DNA of 34,110 nucleotides from Clostridia bacterium (GTDB lineage: Bacteria > Bacillota > Clostridia > Oscillospirales > Acutalibacteraceae): NCBI GenBank assembly GCA_017430535.1, contig JAFRMR010000016.1:1-34110 (forward strand), in the 5' to 3' direction. The position numbers and the translations under genes are program-made. Every line of letters begins with the position of its first letter. The first letter of the stretch is position 1. The notes below the pieces were generated by a model. That model ran no database searches, was not told where the DNA came from, and was given only the letters and a program-made list of their open reading frames with translations. Below, piece by piece: positions 27,264 to 34,110 of this stretch.

Positions 27264-27644
27264 TCAATATGTCGATGCGCTTGAACTCGTGAACTTCCAC
27301 TCATTATTCTTTTTTATGAGGGTAAAATGCAATTGTAAACGCCAGGTGTGCTTGCCGCCTCCGAAAACGGCTGCAGTAACTCTGCTTCTGCCTGTCAGCG
27401 TGGCGGTATCGCCGTTTACCGTTATGTCAAGTGCTTCCGTCTTTTCGTCATAGTAATTCAGAGTTCCAGTCATAATGCTGTTGATATAAACAGACTTGCT
27501 CTGTTTCATCCCTGTCATATGCAGAAGATAAAAGCTGTCGTCGTGGACGCGCTCCAATTCCGTTCTGTCTTTATTCACCATCGCCCTGTACATATCACGG
27601 TACAGGGCTTCAATTTTTTCTTTATCGGATAAAGTTTGTTGCAA
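27264..27644 (-). CDS. NTF2-like/SnoaL-type protein, last gene of redox operon
   Basis: About 126 residues with the alpha+beta cone pattern of the NTF2-like superfamily: DKEKIEALYRDMYRAMVNKDRTELE helices, then DSFYLLHMTG, NGDTATLTGRSRV and WKFTSSS strands. This resembles DUF4440/SnoaL-like proteins. I place the start at the TTG at 27644, which has AGGAGG 9 bases ahead; the ATG at 27674 would overlap the upstream gene further and has no such site. It overlaps the flavoprotein gene by 23 bp. Function unknown. Confidence 0.78.
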   Translation of the reverse strand: MQQTLSDKEKIEALYRDMYRAMVNKDRTELERVHDDSFYLLHMTGMKQSKSVYINSIMTGTLNYYDEKTEALDITVNGDTATLTGRSRVTAAVFGGGKHTWRLQLHFTLIKKNNEWKFTSSSASTY

Positions 27645-28257
27645 CTCTGTTTTCCTCCTGCTTTGGCAGCTCAACGCTTGCTTTTTCTCCGGCTTCTTTT
27701 AGCTTCAACATCCATGCCATATTGCGTGCAAGGGTGCGCATAATCTGCAAGCCTTCTAAATCCTGTATTACCTCGTCAGGCGTATTGCCGTGCACCATAT
27801 TCCAATAGCGCGATGTAACAATCGGCATCTGTTGGTGCAGAAAGTATTTGTTCATCTGGTCAAGTGCGGAGGTGGTTCCTGCTCTGCGTGCGGAAACAAT
27901 TGCCGCCGCAGGCTTAAAGCGAAACGGATGCGGCTCCAGCCTTAATGCGGAAAAGAAAACTCTGTCCATAAAGCTCATAAGGCTTCCGTTCATTCCTGAA
28001 AAATACACGGGTGAGCCGAAAATGAAACCGTCAAAGTCCTTTGCTTTTTCAGTGAATTCGTTGACCTTATCATTGAAAACACAATGCTTAAGTTTGGTGC
28101 ATTTATAGCACGCAATACAGCCTGAAACCGGCTGTTTTCCAAGCTGATAAATCTCGCTTTCAACGCCTTCCTCTTTCAGCGTTTTTGCTATTATGGAAAG
28201 CGCCGTATAGGTACAGCCGTTTTTGTTCGGGCTGCCGTTGACTAATAATACCTTCAT
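27622..28257 (-). CDS. Flavodoxin-fold NAD(P)H reductase, iron-sulfur flavoprotein-like
   Basis: A 211-residue FMN protein. MKVLLVNGSPNKNGCTYTAL forms the phosphate-binding start, and GSPVYFSGMNGSLMSFMDR the flavin-ring loop. The compact cysteine motif GCIACYKCTKLKHC (47-60) is that of iron-sulfur flavoproteins, which pass single electrons between ferredoxin and FMN. It stands 2 bp after the SDR gene and overlaps the NTF2-like gene. Confidence 0.85.
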   Translation of the reverse strand: MKVLLVNGSPNKNGCTYTALSIIAKTLKEEGVESEIYQLGKQPVSGCIACYKCTKLKHCVFNDKVNEFTEKAKDFDGFIFGSPVYFSGMNGSLMSFMDRVFFSALRLEPHPFRFKPAAAIVSARRAGTTSALDQMNKYFLHQQMPIVTSRYWNMVHGNTPDEVIQDLEGLQIMRTLARNMAWMLKLKEAGEKASVELPKQEENRVATNFIR

Positions 28258-28259
28258 AT

Positions 28260-29090
28260 CTACTCCTTTGGTTGCAGAGGTCCGTAAAAATATGACGAGG
28301 TAGCGCCGCCGTCCATCAGGAAGGTGGAGCCTGTGATAAACGCGCCTTTTTCGCTCATCAGAAGCTCGGCAACATTGGCAACTTCATCGGCTGTGGCAGG
28401 TCTGCCTGCAGGGCATTTGGCAAACATATTCTTGTAGAAATCGCCGCGCGGTCCGTTAAATTCATCTATTGCGAGGGGTGTTACGATAATACCCGGTGCA
28501 ATATCATTCAGCCTTGCGCCGCGCTCGCCCCAACGGATGCACTCATACATCACGCGCTTTTCGTTGCAGCGCTTTGCCATCTGGTAAGCGTGGAGCGTAT
28601 CTTTGATGTTTTTAGGCTGTAAGATTTCCAAACTGAGCAATTTCTCTGTCGGTGTAGTAGCCAGCAGTCTGTCCTCTTCTGCGGTGAGCTGAGGCATGCG
28701 CCAGCCGCTCTGGCTTGAAATTGTAACGCCGCAACCACCCTTTGCAATTACTTTGCCGACTTCTTCAAGCAGTACAGCAGTACCGTAAAGGTCAACCCTC
28801 AGTATTGCCTCAATCGGTGCCTGTGACGGAGAAACGCCTGCACCGTTGACCATCATCGTGATTTCGCCATATTCCCGGCATTTGGCAATCATTGCCCTGA
28901 TAGATTCTCTTGACGACAAATCCATTTCAAACGGCAACACATCATAGCCTGCATCATTCATTATTTTGGCGATTGTATTGGCGTTTTCAATATTCTTATC
29001 GCCCAGAACGATCTTCTTCCCATAGCCCATTCTGCGCGCAATCGCCATACTGATCTGACCTGCGCCTGTGACTAACATGACATCCTTCAT
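28260..29090 (-). CDS. Short-chain dehydrogenase/reductase (SDR)
   Basis: A 276-residue Rossmann-fold oxidoreductase. MLVTGAGQISMAIAR is the dinucleotide loop, NGAG follows beta-4, the serine is in SSQSG (~126) and the YQMAK motif gives Tyr169 and Lys173. The C-terminal ITGSTFLMDGGATSSYF is typical. Between serine and tyrosine the gap is longer than usual (about 43 residues), as in a few subgroups. Its start codon overlaps the stop of the aldo/keto reductase (TAATG). Confidence 0.88.
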   Translation of the reverse strand: MKDVMLVTGAGQISMAIARRMGYGKKIVLGDKNIENANTIAKIMNDAGYDVLPFEMDLSSRESIRAMIAKCREYGEITMMVNGAGVSPSQAPIEAILRVDLYGTAVLLEEVGKVIAKGGCGVTISSQSGWRMPQLTAEEDRLLATTPTEKLLSLEILQPKNIKDTLHAYQMAKRCNEKRVMYECIRWGERGARLNDIAPGIIVTPLAIDEFNGPRGDFYKNMFAKCPAGRPATADEVANVAELLMSEKGAFITGSTFLMDGGATSSYFYGPLQPKE

Positions 29091-30202
29091 TATCTTTCAA
29101 ACTCCTTTGCTACATCGTTCAGTAAACCTCTTATCGGTAAATGCTGCGGACAAACCTTTTCGCATTTGCCGCATTTTATGCAGTCGCCCGCTTTGCCGTT
29201 GCCCGAGGTGAGGACGGTATTGTAATAATAATCCTGATTCCAGTTATGAAAAACTGTTTTTGTGTTGTAGCAGGCAAACAGGTCGGGTATCCGTATTTCC
29301 TTCGGGCATTTATTCTCTTCAATGCAGTATCTGCAAGCGGTGCAGGGTATCATATTCAGATTTTGAAACACCTTTCGCACTGAGTCTATCGCATTCTTTT
29401 CTTCATCCGTCAGATGACGAAAATCCTTCATAAATGAGATATTATCCTCGAGCTGCGCCATATTGCTCATACCCGATAGCACCATTTCTATCCCGTCAAA
29501 ATCTGCGGCGAATCGGATGGCATAAGAAGCGTTGGTGCCGCCGTTCAGATCTTCAAAAATCTTACCGGCTTCCTCCGGCAGATTCACAAGGCTTCCGCCC
29601 TTGACGGGCTCCATTACTATTACGGGCTTGCCGTATTCCCTGCAAAGTTCATAGCATTTTTTGCTCTGCACGGCGGGGTCGTCATAATCCACATAGTTAA
29701 ACTGTATCTGAACTGCCTCGATCTCGGGATAATCGTCGAGTATCTGTTTGAGCACATCGGGTGTGTCGTGGAATGAGATCCCGAAATGCTTGATCCTGCC
29801 CTCGGCTTTCAGCTCCAGGGCGGTTTCATACGCCTTGCACCGTTTGAATTTCGGGTAGTTTTCCGCGCCCTGCGCATGCATTAAATAATAATCGAAGTAT
29901 TCCACGCCGCAGGCTTCAAGCTGGCTTTCAAAAAACGGGCGGATATCCTCCTGCCTGTTAAAATAGGGCGCGGTCAGCTTGTCGGTCAAGGTATAAGTCT
30001 CTCTCGGATAGCGTGAGGTGAGGCATTCTTTGAGTGCTGTCTCGCTCATCCCGTTATGATAGCCGTGAGCGGTGTCAAAATATGTGAAGCCGTTTTCGAT
30101 GAATCTGTCCACCATCGCCGAAAAAAGAGCGGTGTCGATTTTTCCGCCCTTCATCGGCAGACGCATACAGCCGAATCCGAATTTTTTATCTGCAAGTATC
30201 AT
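29090..30202 (-). CDS. Aldo/keto reductase with ferredoxin domain, redox-operon copy
   Basis: A 370-residue paralogue of the gene at 24183-25298. The tetrad is Asp43, Tyr48, Lys75 and His109; the iron-sulfur motifs are CTACRYCIEENKCP (longer by two residues than in the other copy) and CIKCGKCEKVCP. It overlaps the DUF4405-like gene by 4 bp (ATGA) and the SDR by 1 bp. Grouped with flavodoxins, it likely reduces a carbonyl compound using flavin/iron-sulfur electrons; substrate unknown. Confidence 0.9.
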   Translation of the reverse strand: MILADKKFGFGCMRLPMKGGKIDTALFSAMVDRFIENGFTYFDTAHGYHNGMSETALKECLTSRYPRETYTLTDKLTAPYFNRQEDIRPFFESQLEACGVEYFDYYLMHAQGAENYPKFKRCKAYETALELKAEGRIKHFGISFHDTPDVLKQILDDYPEIEAVQIQFNYVDYDDPAVQSKKCYELCREYGKPVIVMEPVKGGSLVNLPEEAGKIFEDLNGGTNASYAIRFAADFDGIEMVLSGMSNMAQLEDNISFMKDFRHLTDEEKNAIDSVRKVFQNLNMIPCTACRYCIEENKCPKEIRIPDLFACYNTKTVFHNWNQDYYYNTVLTSGNGKAGDCIKCGKCEKVCPQHLPIRGLLNDVAKEFER

Positions 30203-30852
30203 TGTTTTCTTCCTTTCAAAAGGGTCAAAATGCCGTAGCCGGTGACGGCAAACATTCCGCCTATAAGTATGTATTTGATGAGGAAAAGAGGCAGACCGCC
30301 GCGCGTGTCAAGGAATACAAAGCGGTCGATAAGCAGCATGTATCTATAGATTCCCTCGTGTATGAAGAGGAAAAGACCGGCTGCGAAAACCGCGCACAGA
30401 GAGGCGATGGCCGCCGTTTTTTTAGATTTTACAGTCTTGTTGAGCATAGCATCAAGGTGAAAACCTATGTGGATATTCATCAGCGCAAAGCTGTAGTAGG
30501 CTCCGAGCAGGTGTGCAGTCCTGCCGACGGATGAAAATCTGCTTATTTCGAGGAATGTAAAAAGATGCTTTGAGATCGGCAGAGCGCTTGCCATCATTAT
30601 AAGCATAATGATGAGCAGCAAAATATCCACCGTGATTTTCGCGGCCTTTTCCGCAGTGCGCTTACCCTTGAAAAGCGCTTTTGTGTAGCTCCTTACAATT
30701 ATATGATGGCAGATAAACAGCGCAAAGAAGGCGATCCCGGTGATTTCGTGAAGCAGCTCGCCCGCAAGGCTGTATGACATCTGTATCAGCAGTATCGCCG
30801 CCATTAAAATATCGACGGCGATCTGCATTTTTCTTTTATCTGCCGATTTCAT
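30199..30852 (-). CDS. Membrane protein, DUF4405-like (possible haem-binding)
   Basis: A 217-residue protein with five or six hydrophobic segments. Conserved histidines lie in GELLHEITGIAFFALFICHH and in RTAHLLGAYYSFALMNIHIG, arranged as in DUF4405/cytochrome b-like membrane proteins. Haem binding is inferred from those pairs only. It overlaps the lipoprotein flavodoxin gene by 17 bp and the aldo/keto reductase by 4 bp. It may pass electrons between the membrane and the flavodoxins. Confidence 0.75.
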   Translation of the reverse strand: MKSADKRKMQIAVDILMAAILLIQMSYSLAGELLHEITGIAFFALFICHHIIVRSYTKALFKGKRTAEKAAKITVDILLLIIMLIMMASALPISKHLFTFLEISRFSSVGRTAHLLGAYYSFALMNIHIGFHLDAMLNKTVKSKKTAAIASLCAVFAAGLFLFIHEGIYRYMLLIDRFVFLDTRGGLPLFLIKYILIGGMFAVTGYGILTLLKGRKQ

Positions 30853-31516
30853 TCAGCCAATCCTCTGTTTCCGCTCTCGCCCTGTCGCGGTCGTTTTGGG
30901 CAGTCGTTCCGGCGATCGCGAGTATGCTGTCGCTGACGGATGCCTGCGGCAGAATTTTTTCAATTTTGCCCGCCGTTCCCGAGTTTCCGCTTCCGGCGTG
31001 AGTGCAGAATGCATAAACGGTCTTGCCGCTGAAATCGTTGCTTTCAAGGAATGTGTAAACGATCATCGGGAGATCGCCCCACCAGATGGGGTAGCCGAGA
31101 TATACGGTGTCATAAGCCGAAAGGTCTGTGCCGCCTTTGTATTCGGGCCTTGCGTTGTCATTCTGCTCCTGCTTGGCGTAATCCGTAAGATCGTTGTATG
31201 ATAAATCATAGCGGTCATCCGTCGGCTCTATTTCAAAAATATCCGAGCCGGTTTTTTCGGCAATCATCTCGGCGATGATCTCCGTATTGCCCTTTTCTAT
31301 CGTGCCTACTCCGTATTGCTCGCCCGCGCGTGAGAAATAGATGACTATTGATTTTCCGCCGCTTGAGGGTGTCGGCTCGGATGTGCCCGCCGCAGGGGCA
31401 GAGGTATCACGAGCGGATTCCGGAGCCGCCGTATTGCTTTCGCTGCCCGTTTCGCCGCAGGCGGTGAGCGCAAAAATGAGAGATAACATCAGAATTACGG
31501 ATAATATTTTTTTCAT
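30836..31516 (-). CDS. Flavodoxin-domain lipoprotein
   Basis: About 226 residues. A lipoprotein signal ends LTAC (Cys20), a Ser/Pro/Thr linker follows (to ~55), then a flavodoxin domain: KSIVIYFSRAGEQYGVGTIEKGNTEII, YPIWWGDLPMIVYTFLE, and THAGSGNSGTAGKIEKI. I choose ATG 31516 (AAAGGAG 8 bases ahead) over an ATG 21 bases upstream. It overlaps the preceding flavodoxin gene by 4 bp (ATGA). A flavodoxin tethered outside the membrane is unusual but recurs in gut Clostridia. Confidence 0.87.
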   Translation of the reverse strand: MKKILSVILMLSLIFALTACGETGSESNTAAPESARDTSAPAAGTSEPTPSSGGKSIVIYFSRAGEQYGVGTIEKGNTEIIAEMIAEKTGSDIFEIEPTDDRYDLSYNDLTDYAKQEQNDNARPEYKGGTDLSAYDTVYLGYPIWWGDLPMIVYTFLESNDFSGKTVYAFCTHAGSGNSGTAGKIEKILPQASVSDSILAIAGTTAQNDRDRARAETEDWLNEIGR

Positions 31517-32028
31517 TGCAGATTCTCCTTTGCCCATTTTGCTGCGGTTTTTTCGGATTTTGCGGCGTCGGCGCCGTGGACGGCAAGCCCCGCTCCGACC
31601 GAAGCCCCTTTGCAGTATTTTTTGAGTGCGGCGGGTGCACCTGCCAATCCGCTGCCCTCGTGCGTCATTATCGGGAAAACCTTTTTGCCCGTAAAATCAA
31701 GCTTTTCAAGCTGAGTAAGGATCGCCATGGGATATGTTCCCCACCAGCACGGCCCAGCAACGACGATATTGTCATAAGCGCTTATATCATCAAGATACTC
31801 TTTGAGGTCGGGCCTTGCGTTTTGATTGAGCTCTGCCTTGGCTTCTTCAATGCAGGTCATATACGATTTATCGTATTCCTTGACAGTATCCACCTCAAAC
31901 AAATCCGCTCCGACGGCGTCACGGATAAATTCCGCAACAATTTCCGTATTGCCCTTCGATATACTTTTGATCGAGCCGTTCACATAGTTTTCGCCTTTTC
32001 TTGAATAATAGATGACTAAAGTTTTCAT
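31513..32028 (-). CDS. Flavodoxin
   Basis: A 171-residue cytoplasmic flavodoxin, first gene of the redox operon. It has KTLVIYYSRKGENYVNGSIK, SKGNTEIVAEFI, GPCWWGTYPMAILTQLE and MTHEGSGLAGAPAALKKY, the FMN-binding pattern shared with its lipoprotein neighbour. The two probably come from one duplication, with a lipoprotein signal added to one. Confidence 0.88.
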   Translation of the reverse strand: MKTLVIYYSRKGENYVNGSIKSISKGNTEIVAEFIRDAVGADLFEVDTVKEYDKSYMTCIEEAKAELNQNARPDLKEYLDDISAYDNIVVAGPCWWGTYPMAILTQLEKLDFTGKKVFPIMTHEGSGLAGAPAALKKYCKGASVGAGLAVHGADAAKSEKTAAKWAKENLQ

Positions 32029-32061
32029 TTTAATTTCGTCCTTTCGTTTTTTTCTGATTTT

Positions 32062-32090
32062 ATTATACGAAAAAAGCGAAGCGCAATCAA
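32062..32090 (-). promoter_or_regulatory. Promoter of the redox operon
   Basis: On the minus strand TTGATT (32090-32085), 17 bases, TATAAT (32067-32062). The -35 box overlaps the stem of the LysR terminator. Confidence 0.75.
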
Positions 32091-32102
32091 TCTGCGTTTC
32101 GC
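32070..32102 (-). terminator. Terminator of the LysR gene, nested in the next promoter
   Basis: On the minus strand GCGAAACGCA (32102-32093) pairs with TGCGCTTCGC (32085-32076) at nine of ten positions, followed by six T. The T-run and the right arm form the spacer of the downstream promoter. Confidence 0.75.
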
Positions 32103-32122
32103 CTGTTATTCATAAGTTAAAC

Positions 32123-33007
32123 TTATACAAACTGTGCTTTCAGAATATCTGCAAATTCTTCGGTATAGTATCCCGAATTGTCCGCTTTCCAGAAAGCAAA
32201 GTATTTTCTTTTAAATCTCTTGCCGTTTCGCATCAGCGGTATCATTTTAACGGAATCGTCAAAGTATTCCCCTTTTTGCGAAAGCTCCGTAGGGATAACG
32301 CCCTTACCGGAGGCAACCGCCATTCGCGCTTCCTGCAAATTCTCAGCAAACACAAAGCCGCCTTTAAAACCAAGTGTTTCACGGTAATATGTCGCCTCAA
32401 TCTCCCGTTGCTCCTTTGCGGCAACAAGAATACAGGGCGTGTTTTTTAAATCGTCAAGCTCTATGCTGTCAAGAGCTGAAAGCTGATTGTGCTTTGCAAC
32501 CTGAATGTATGTTTCAGTTTCGCAAATCTCGAAATTCACATATTCGTCGGAAAGCGCGCGGCGCTGGTCGTTGAATACCAAATCCGCCTCGCCGTCACGC
32601 ACAGCGTAAAAGAGTTCCTCGTGGTTACCGGGAAATGCGCTGATATTTACTTTCGGATACTTTTTCGAGAATTCAGATACTGCATTTTGAAATTCATAAA
32701 TGCCGTAACCTCTGTAATAGCCGACCTTCAGCGCCGCGGCGCCGTTTTTATCCAAACGCTGTGTTTCCGTCATCAACCGCTGAATATCGCTTGTAATTAT
32801 CAGACTTTTTTCATAAAAATGCTTGCCGGCTTCCGTCATTGAGAAGGAGTGCCCGTGCCGTTCTAACAGTTCCACACTGAGCTCACTTTCCAGCACCTTA
32901 ATCTGCTGTGACACGGCGGATTGTGAAATATGGCATTCCTCCGCAGCCCTGCTGAAGCTGCCGAGCCTGACTACCGCCTGAAAATATTTTATCTGCGTTA
33001 AAAGCAT
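32123..33007 (-). CDS. LysR-family transcriptional regulator
   Basis: A 294-residue regulator. The winged HTH is at 1-62 (MLLTQIKYFQAVVRLGSFSR, then HISQSAVSQQIKVLESEL), and a type-2 periplasmic-binding-protein-like effector domain follows (from about 90). It lies directly upstream of, and on the same strand as, the seven-gene redox operon, separated by a terminator. It probably controls that operon, the flavoprotein gene upstream at 33095, or both. The inducer is unknown. Confidence 0.9.
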   Translation of the reverse strand: MLLTQIKYFQAVVRLGSFSRAAEECHISQSAVSQQIKVLESELSVELLERHGHSFSMTEAGKHFYEKSLIITSDIQRLMTETQRLDKNGAAALKVGYYRGYGIYEFQNAVSEFSKKYPKVNISAFPGNHEELFYAVRDGEADLVFNDQRRALSDEYVNFEICETETYIQVAKHNQLSALDSIELDDLKNTPCILVAAKEQREIEATYYRETLGFKGGFVFAENLQEARMAVASGKGVIPTELSQKGEYFDDSVKMIPLMRNGKRFKRKYFAFWKADNSGYYTEEFADILKAQFV

Positions 33008-33032
33008 ACTATCACCCGATTCATTACTTTTA

Positions 33033-33065
33033 CTTATTTTAGCAGATTATGTTTTATAAGTAAAG
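33033..33065 (-). promoter_or_regulatory. LysR promoter with dyad
   Basis: On the minus strand TTTACT (33065-33060), 17 bases, TAAAAT (33042-33037). ACTTAT (33033-33038) and ATAAGT (33057-33062) form an interrupted dyad over the promoter, of the kind LysR proteins use for autoregulation. Confidence 0.5.
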
Positions 33066-33094
33066 GGAATGAAAATACTTCTACAAATCAGAAG

Positions 33095-33751
33095 TTATCG
33101 CTTTGAGAGACGTTTGCCCAGATTATACGCGTTTTGCAAATCAATCGGGAAGTGTTCTTCAAGCTGCTTCTGTTTCATTTCTTCAGGGAACATGTTGATA
33201 TCGTAACGATTATAATCGCTAAACTGATAGGTATTGTTCACATAAAGGATCTCACAATATCCAAACAACCGTTCCAGTTCATGCTGAACATCTCCCAATA
33301 AAACCCTGTAGTTTACCTGGTCCATGAAAAAATCGGGGCAATTCATATCATAGATCACTGCCGTTTTTACTGGTTTGTGAGTTATATTGATGCGTTTCCC
33401 ATCCTCATCTACCATGTAGGTATCTATAGGGAACATCAGCCTTTCAAGAAATGCCCTCGTACCTGCAGTGGCTCCATTGAAATATACCGGACTTCCAACT
33501 ACAATTACATCAGCATCAAACGCACTCTCAAGCAAGGGGCGCATATCGTCTCTATATGCACACAATCCGTTGCATTTGCTGTTTTTTATTTTACAGGCAA
33601 AGCATGATACACATCCCTTGAATGGTTTATCATAAATATTGACGAGTTCACATTCCGCACCAGACTCCTGCGCTCCCTCCATTGCTTTTTTCAGCAATTT
33701 TACAGTGTTCCAGTTTTTTCTTGGACTCCCATTAACAAATAATGCCTTCAA
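33095..33751 (-). CDS. Iron-sulfur flavoprotein-like NAD(P)H reductase
   Basis: A 218-residue flavodoxin-fold protein, MKALFVNGSPRKNWNTVKLL at the start, with the cysteine motif GCVSCFACKIKNSKCNG and the loop GSPVYFNGATAGTRAFLERL. It resembles the protein at 27622-28257 but is not nearly identical. The start codon is TTG with GGAGG 7 bases ahead. The gene is upstream of LysR on the same strand with its own promoter. Confidence 0.85.
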   Translation of the reverse strand: MKALFVNGSPRKNWNTVKLLKKAMEGAQESGAECELVNIYDKPFKGCVSCFACKIKNSKCNGLCAYRDDMRPLLESAFDADVIVVGSPVYFNGATAGTRAFLERLMFPIDTYMVDEDGKRINITHKPVKTAVIYDMNCPDFFMDQVNYRVLLGDVQHELERLFGYCEILYVNNTYQFSDYNRYDINMFPEEMKQKQLEEHFPIDLQNAYNLGKRLSKR

Positions 33752-33786
33752 ACTATTACCTCCACAAATTCCGATTTGTTGATTTG

Positions 33787-33795
33787 ATTATATCA
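33787..33795 (-). promoter_or_regulatory. Extended -10 promoter of the flavoprotein gene
   Basis: On the minus strand TGATATAAT, an extended -10 (TGN-TATAAT) about 36 bases before the TTG start. No good -35 is visible. Confidence 0.5.
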
Positions 33796-33842
33796 CATTT
33801 TTACAGAGAATTAAATAACCAATTCTATATTATATGCATCAA

Positions 33843-33875
33843 GCCCGCATCGGTAATTCCGGTGCGGGCGTTTTT
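33843..33875 (+). terminator. Hairpin with T-run on the plus strand
   Basis: GCCCGCA (33843-33849) and TGCGGGC (33863-33869) with partly paired interior, then GTTTTT. No convincing plus-strand gene precedes it, so it may end a stray transcript. Confidence 0.55.
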
Positions 33876-33934
33876 CGTTTATGCACAAATTGATATTACG
33901 GAAATTATAATGTTGATTTCAGAAAGTATATAAT

Positions 33935-33957
33935 ACCGCCCACAATAAGTGAGCGGC
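33935..33957 (-). terminator. Possible terminator after the ferredoxin-like gene
   Basis: As minus-strand RNA, GCCGCUCAC pairs with GUGGGCGGU (two G-U pairs) across a 5-base loop; an AU-rich tail follows. It lies about 50 bp past the stop at 34007. Confidence 0.4.
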
Positions 33958-34006
33958 ATAGTGAATATTAAATTGTTTTTGCCCTGCAAACCGGAATTTG
34001 TTTTTT

Positions 34007-34110
34007 TCAATTCTTTTTGAAAATTGCGCCGACAGGACAAACGGATTGACAGTTCCCGCAGTGAAGGCAGTTGCTCCGGTGGATAACAGCGGGAATCGTG
34101 CTGAAATCAA
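34007..34110 (-). CDS. C-terminal part of a [4Fe-4S] ferredoxin-domain protein (partial)
   Basis: Thirty-four codons enter from the right edge: DFSTIPAVIHRSN, then CLHCGNCQSVCPVGAIF and a stop at 34009-34007. The CxxCxxCxxxCP motif binds a [4Fe-4S] cluster. The N-terminal part lies outside the window, so it cannot be told whether this is a small ferredoxin or the tail of a larger oxidoreductase or flavoprotein. Confidence 0.75.
   Translation of the reverse strand, partial: DFSTIPAVIHRSNCLHCGNCQSVCPVGAIFKKN

Noticed and set aside
33742-33933. 63-codon plus-strand frame near the right edge
   Set aside because: It contains the hairpin at 33843-33869 and the promoter of the flavoprotein gene, and has no ribosome binding site.

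Overview
The window looks like a piece of a gut-type Clostridia (Oscillospiraceae/Ruminococcaceae-like) chromosome. The indications are strong AGGAGG-type ribosome binding sites, lipoproteins without an outer-membrane apparatus, cohesin and dockerin modules, fused aldo/keto reductase-ferredoxin proteins, iron-sulfur flavoproteins and GPH-type transport. This placement is inferred from gene style; there is no rRNA gene or other phylogenetic marker here.

Bases 1-15,600 are an accessory region. At the left edge, on the minus strand, is a MobV/Mob_Pre relaxase running off the window, with a pMV158-type oriT about 0.5 kb upstream. Next comes a tight three-gene minus-strand operon (10553 down to 2315). 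It encodes (a) a 990-residue secreted protein made of 18 'KSAYELA' repeats interleaved with collagen-like Gly-X-Y blocks and ending in a cohesin, (b) a cohesin lipoprotein, and (c) a 1557-residue secreted protein with a cohesin, a dockerin, InlB-type B-repeats, a large Ser/Thr-rich module and a BspA-like leucine-rich segment. Upstream is a ~160-bp segment bounded by a perfect 14-bp inverted repeat (10600-10613 / 10746-10759) and carrying promoter sequences. A serine recombinase of invertase size ends 5 bp beyond it. I read this as a candidate invertible promoter switching a cohesin/dockerin surface assembly. It is the most interesting object in the window.

Bases 11,400-15,500 hold small regulators: an XRE-like 70-aa protein, a single-chain HTH-HipA kinase fusion flanked by ~115-bp direct repeats, an HTH protein with its own promoter/operator, a small DUF6061-like protein and a truncated XRE gene.

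Bases 15,700-26,600 look like ordinary, visibly more GC-rich chromosome with convergent genes separated by clear terminators: an intracellular GH116 glycosidase, a hypoxanthine-DNA glycosylase-like protein, a GPH/MFS sugar transporter divergent from a Gfo/Idh/MocA oxidoreductase, an AMP-forming acyl ligase, a tyrosine-phosphatase-like protein, a [4Fe-4S] aldo/keto reductase, and a PPC (DUF296) protein coupled to a glycerophosphodiester phosphodiesterase. The GH116, transporter and oxidoreductase could together import and process a beta-glycoside (inference).

Bases 26,600-34,110 start with a repeat-bearing spacer and a broken paralogue of the DUF6061-like gene. A seven-gene overlapping minus-strand redox operon follows (two flavodoxins, a DUF4405-like membrane protein, [4Fe-4S] aldo/keto reductase, SDR, iron-sulfur flavoprotein, NTF2-like protein). 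It lies immediately downstream of a LysR regulator, whose terminator is nested inside the operon's promoter. A second iron-sulfur flavoprotein and the C-terminus of a ferredoxin-like protein close the window.
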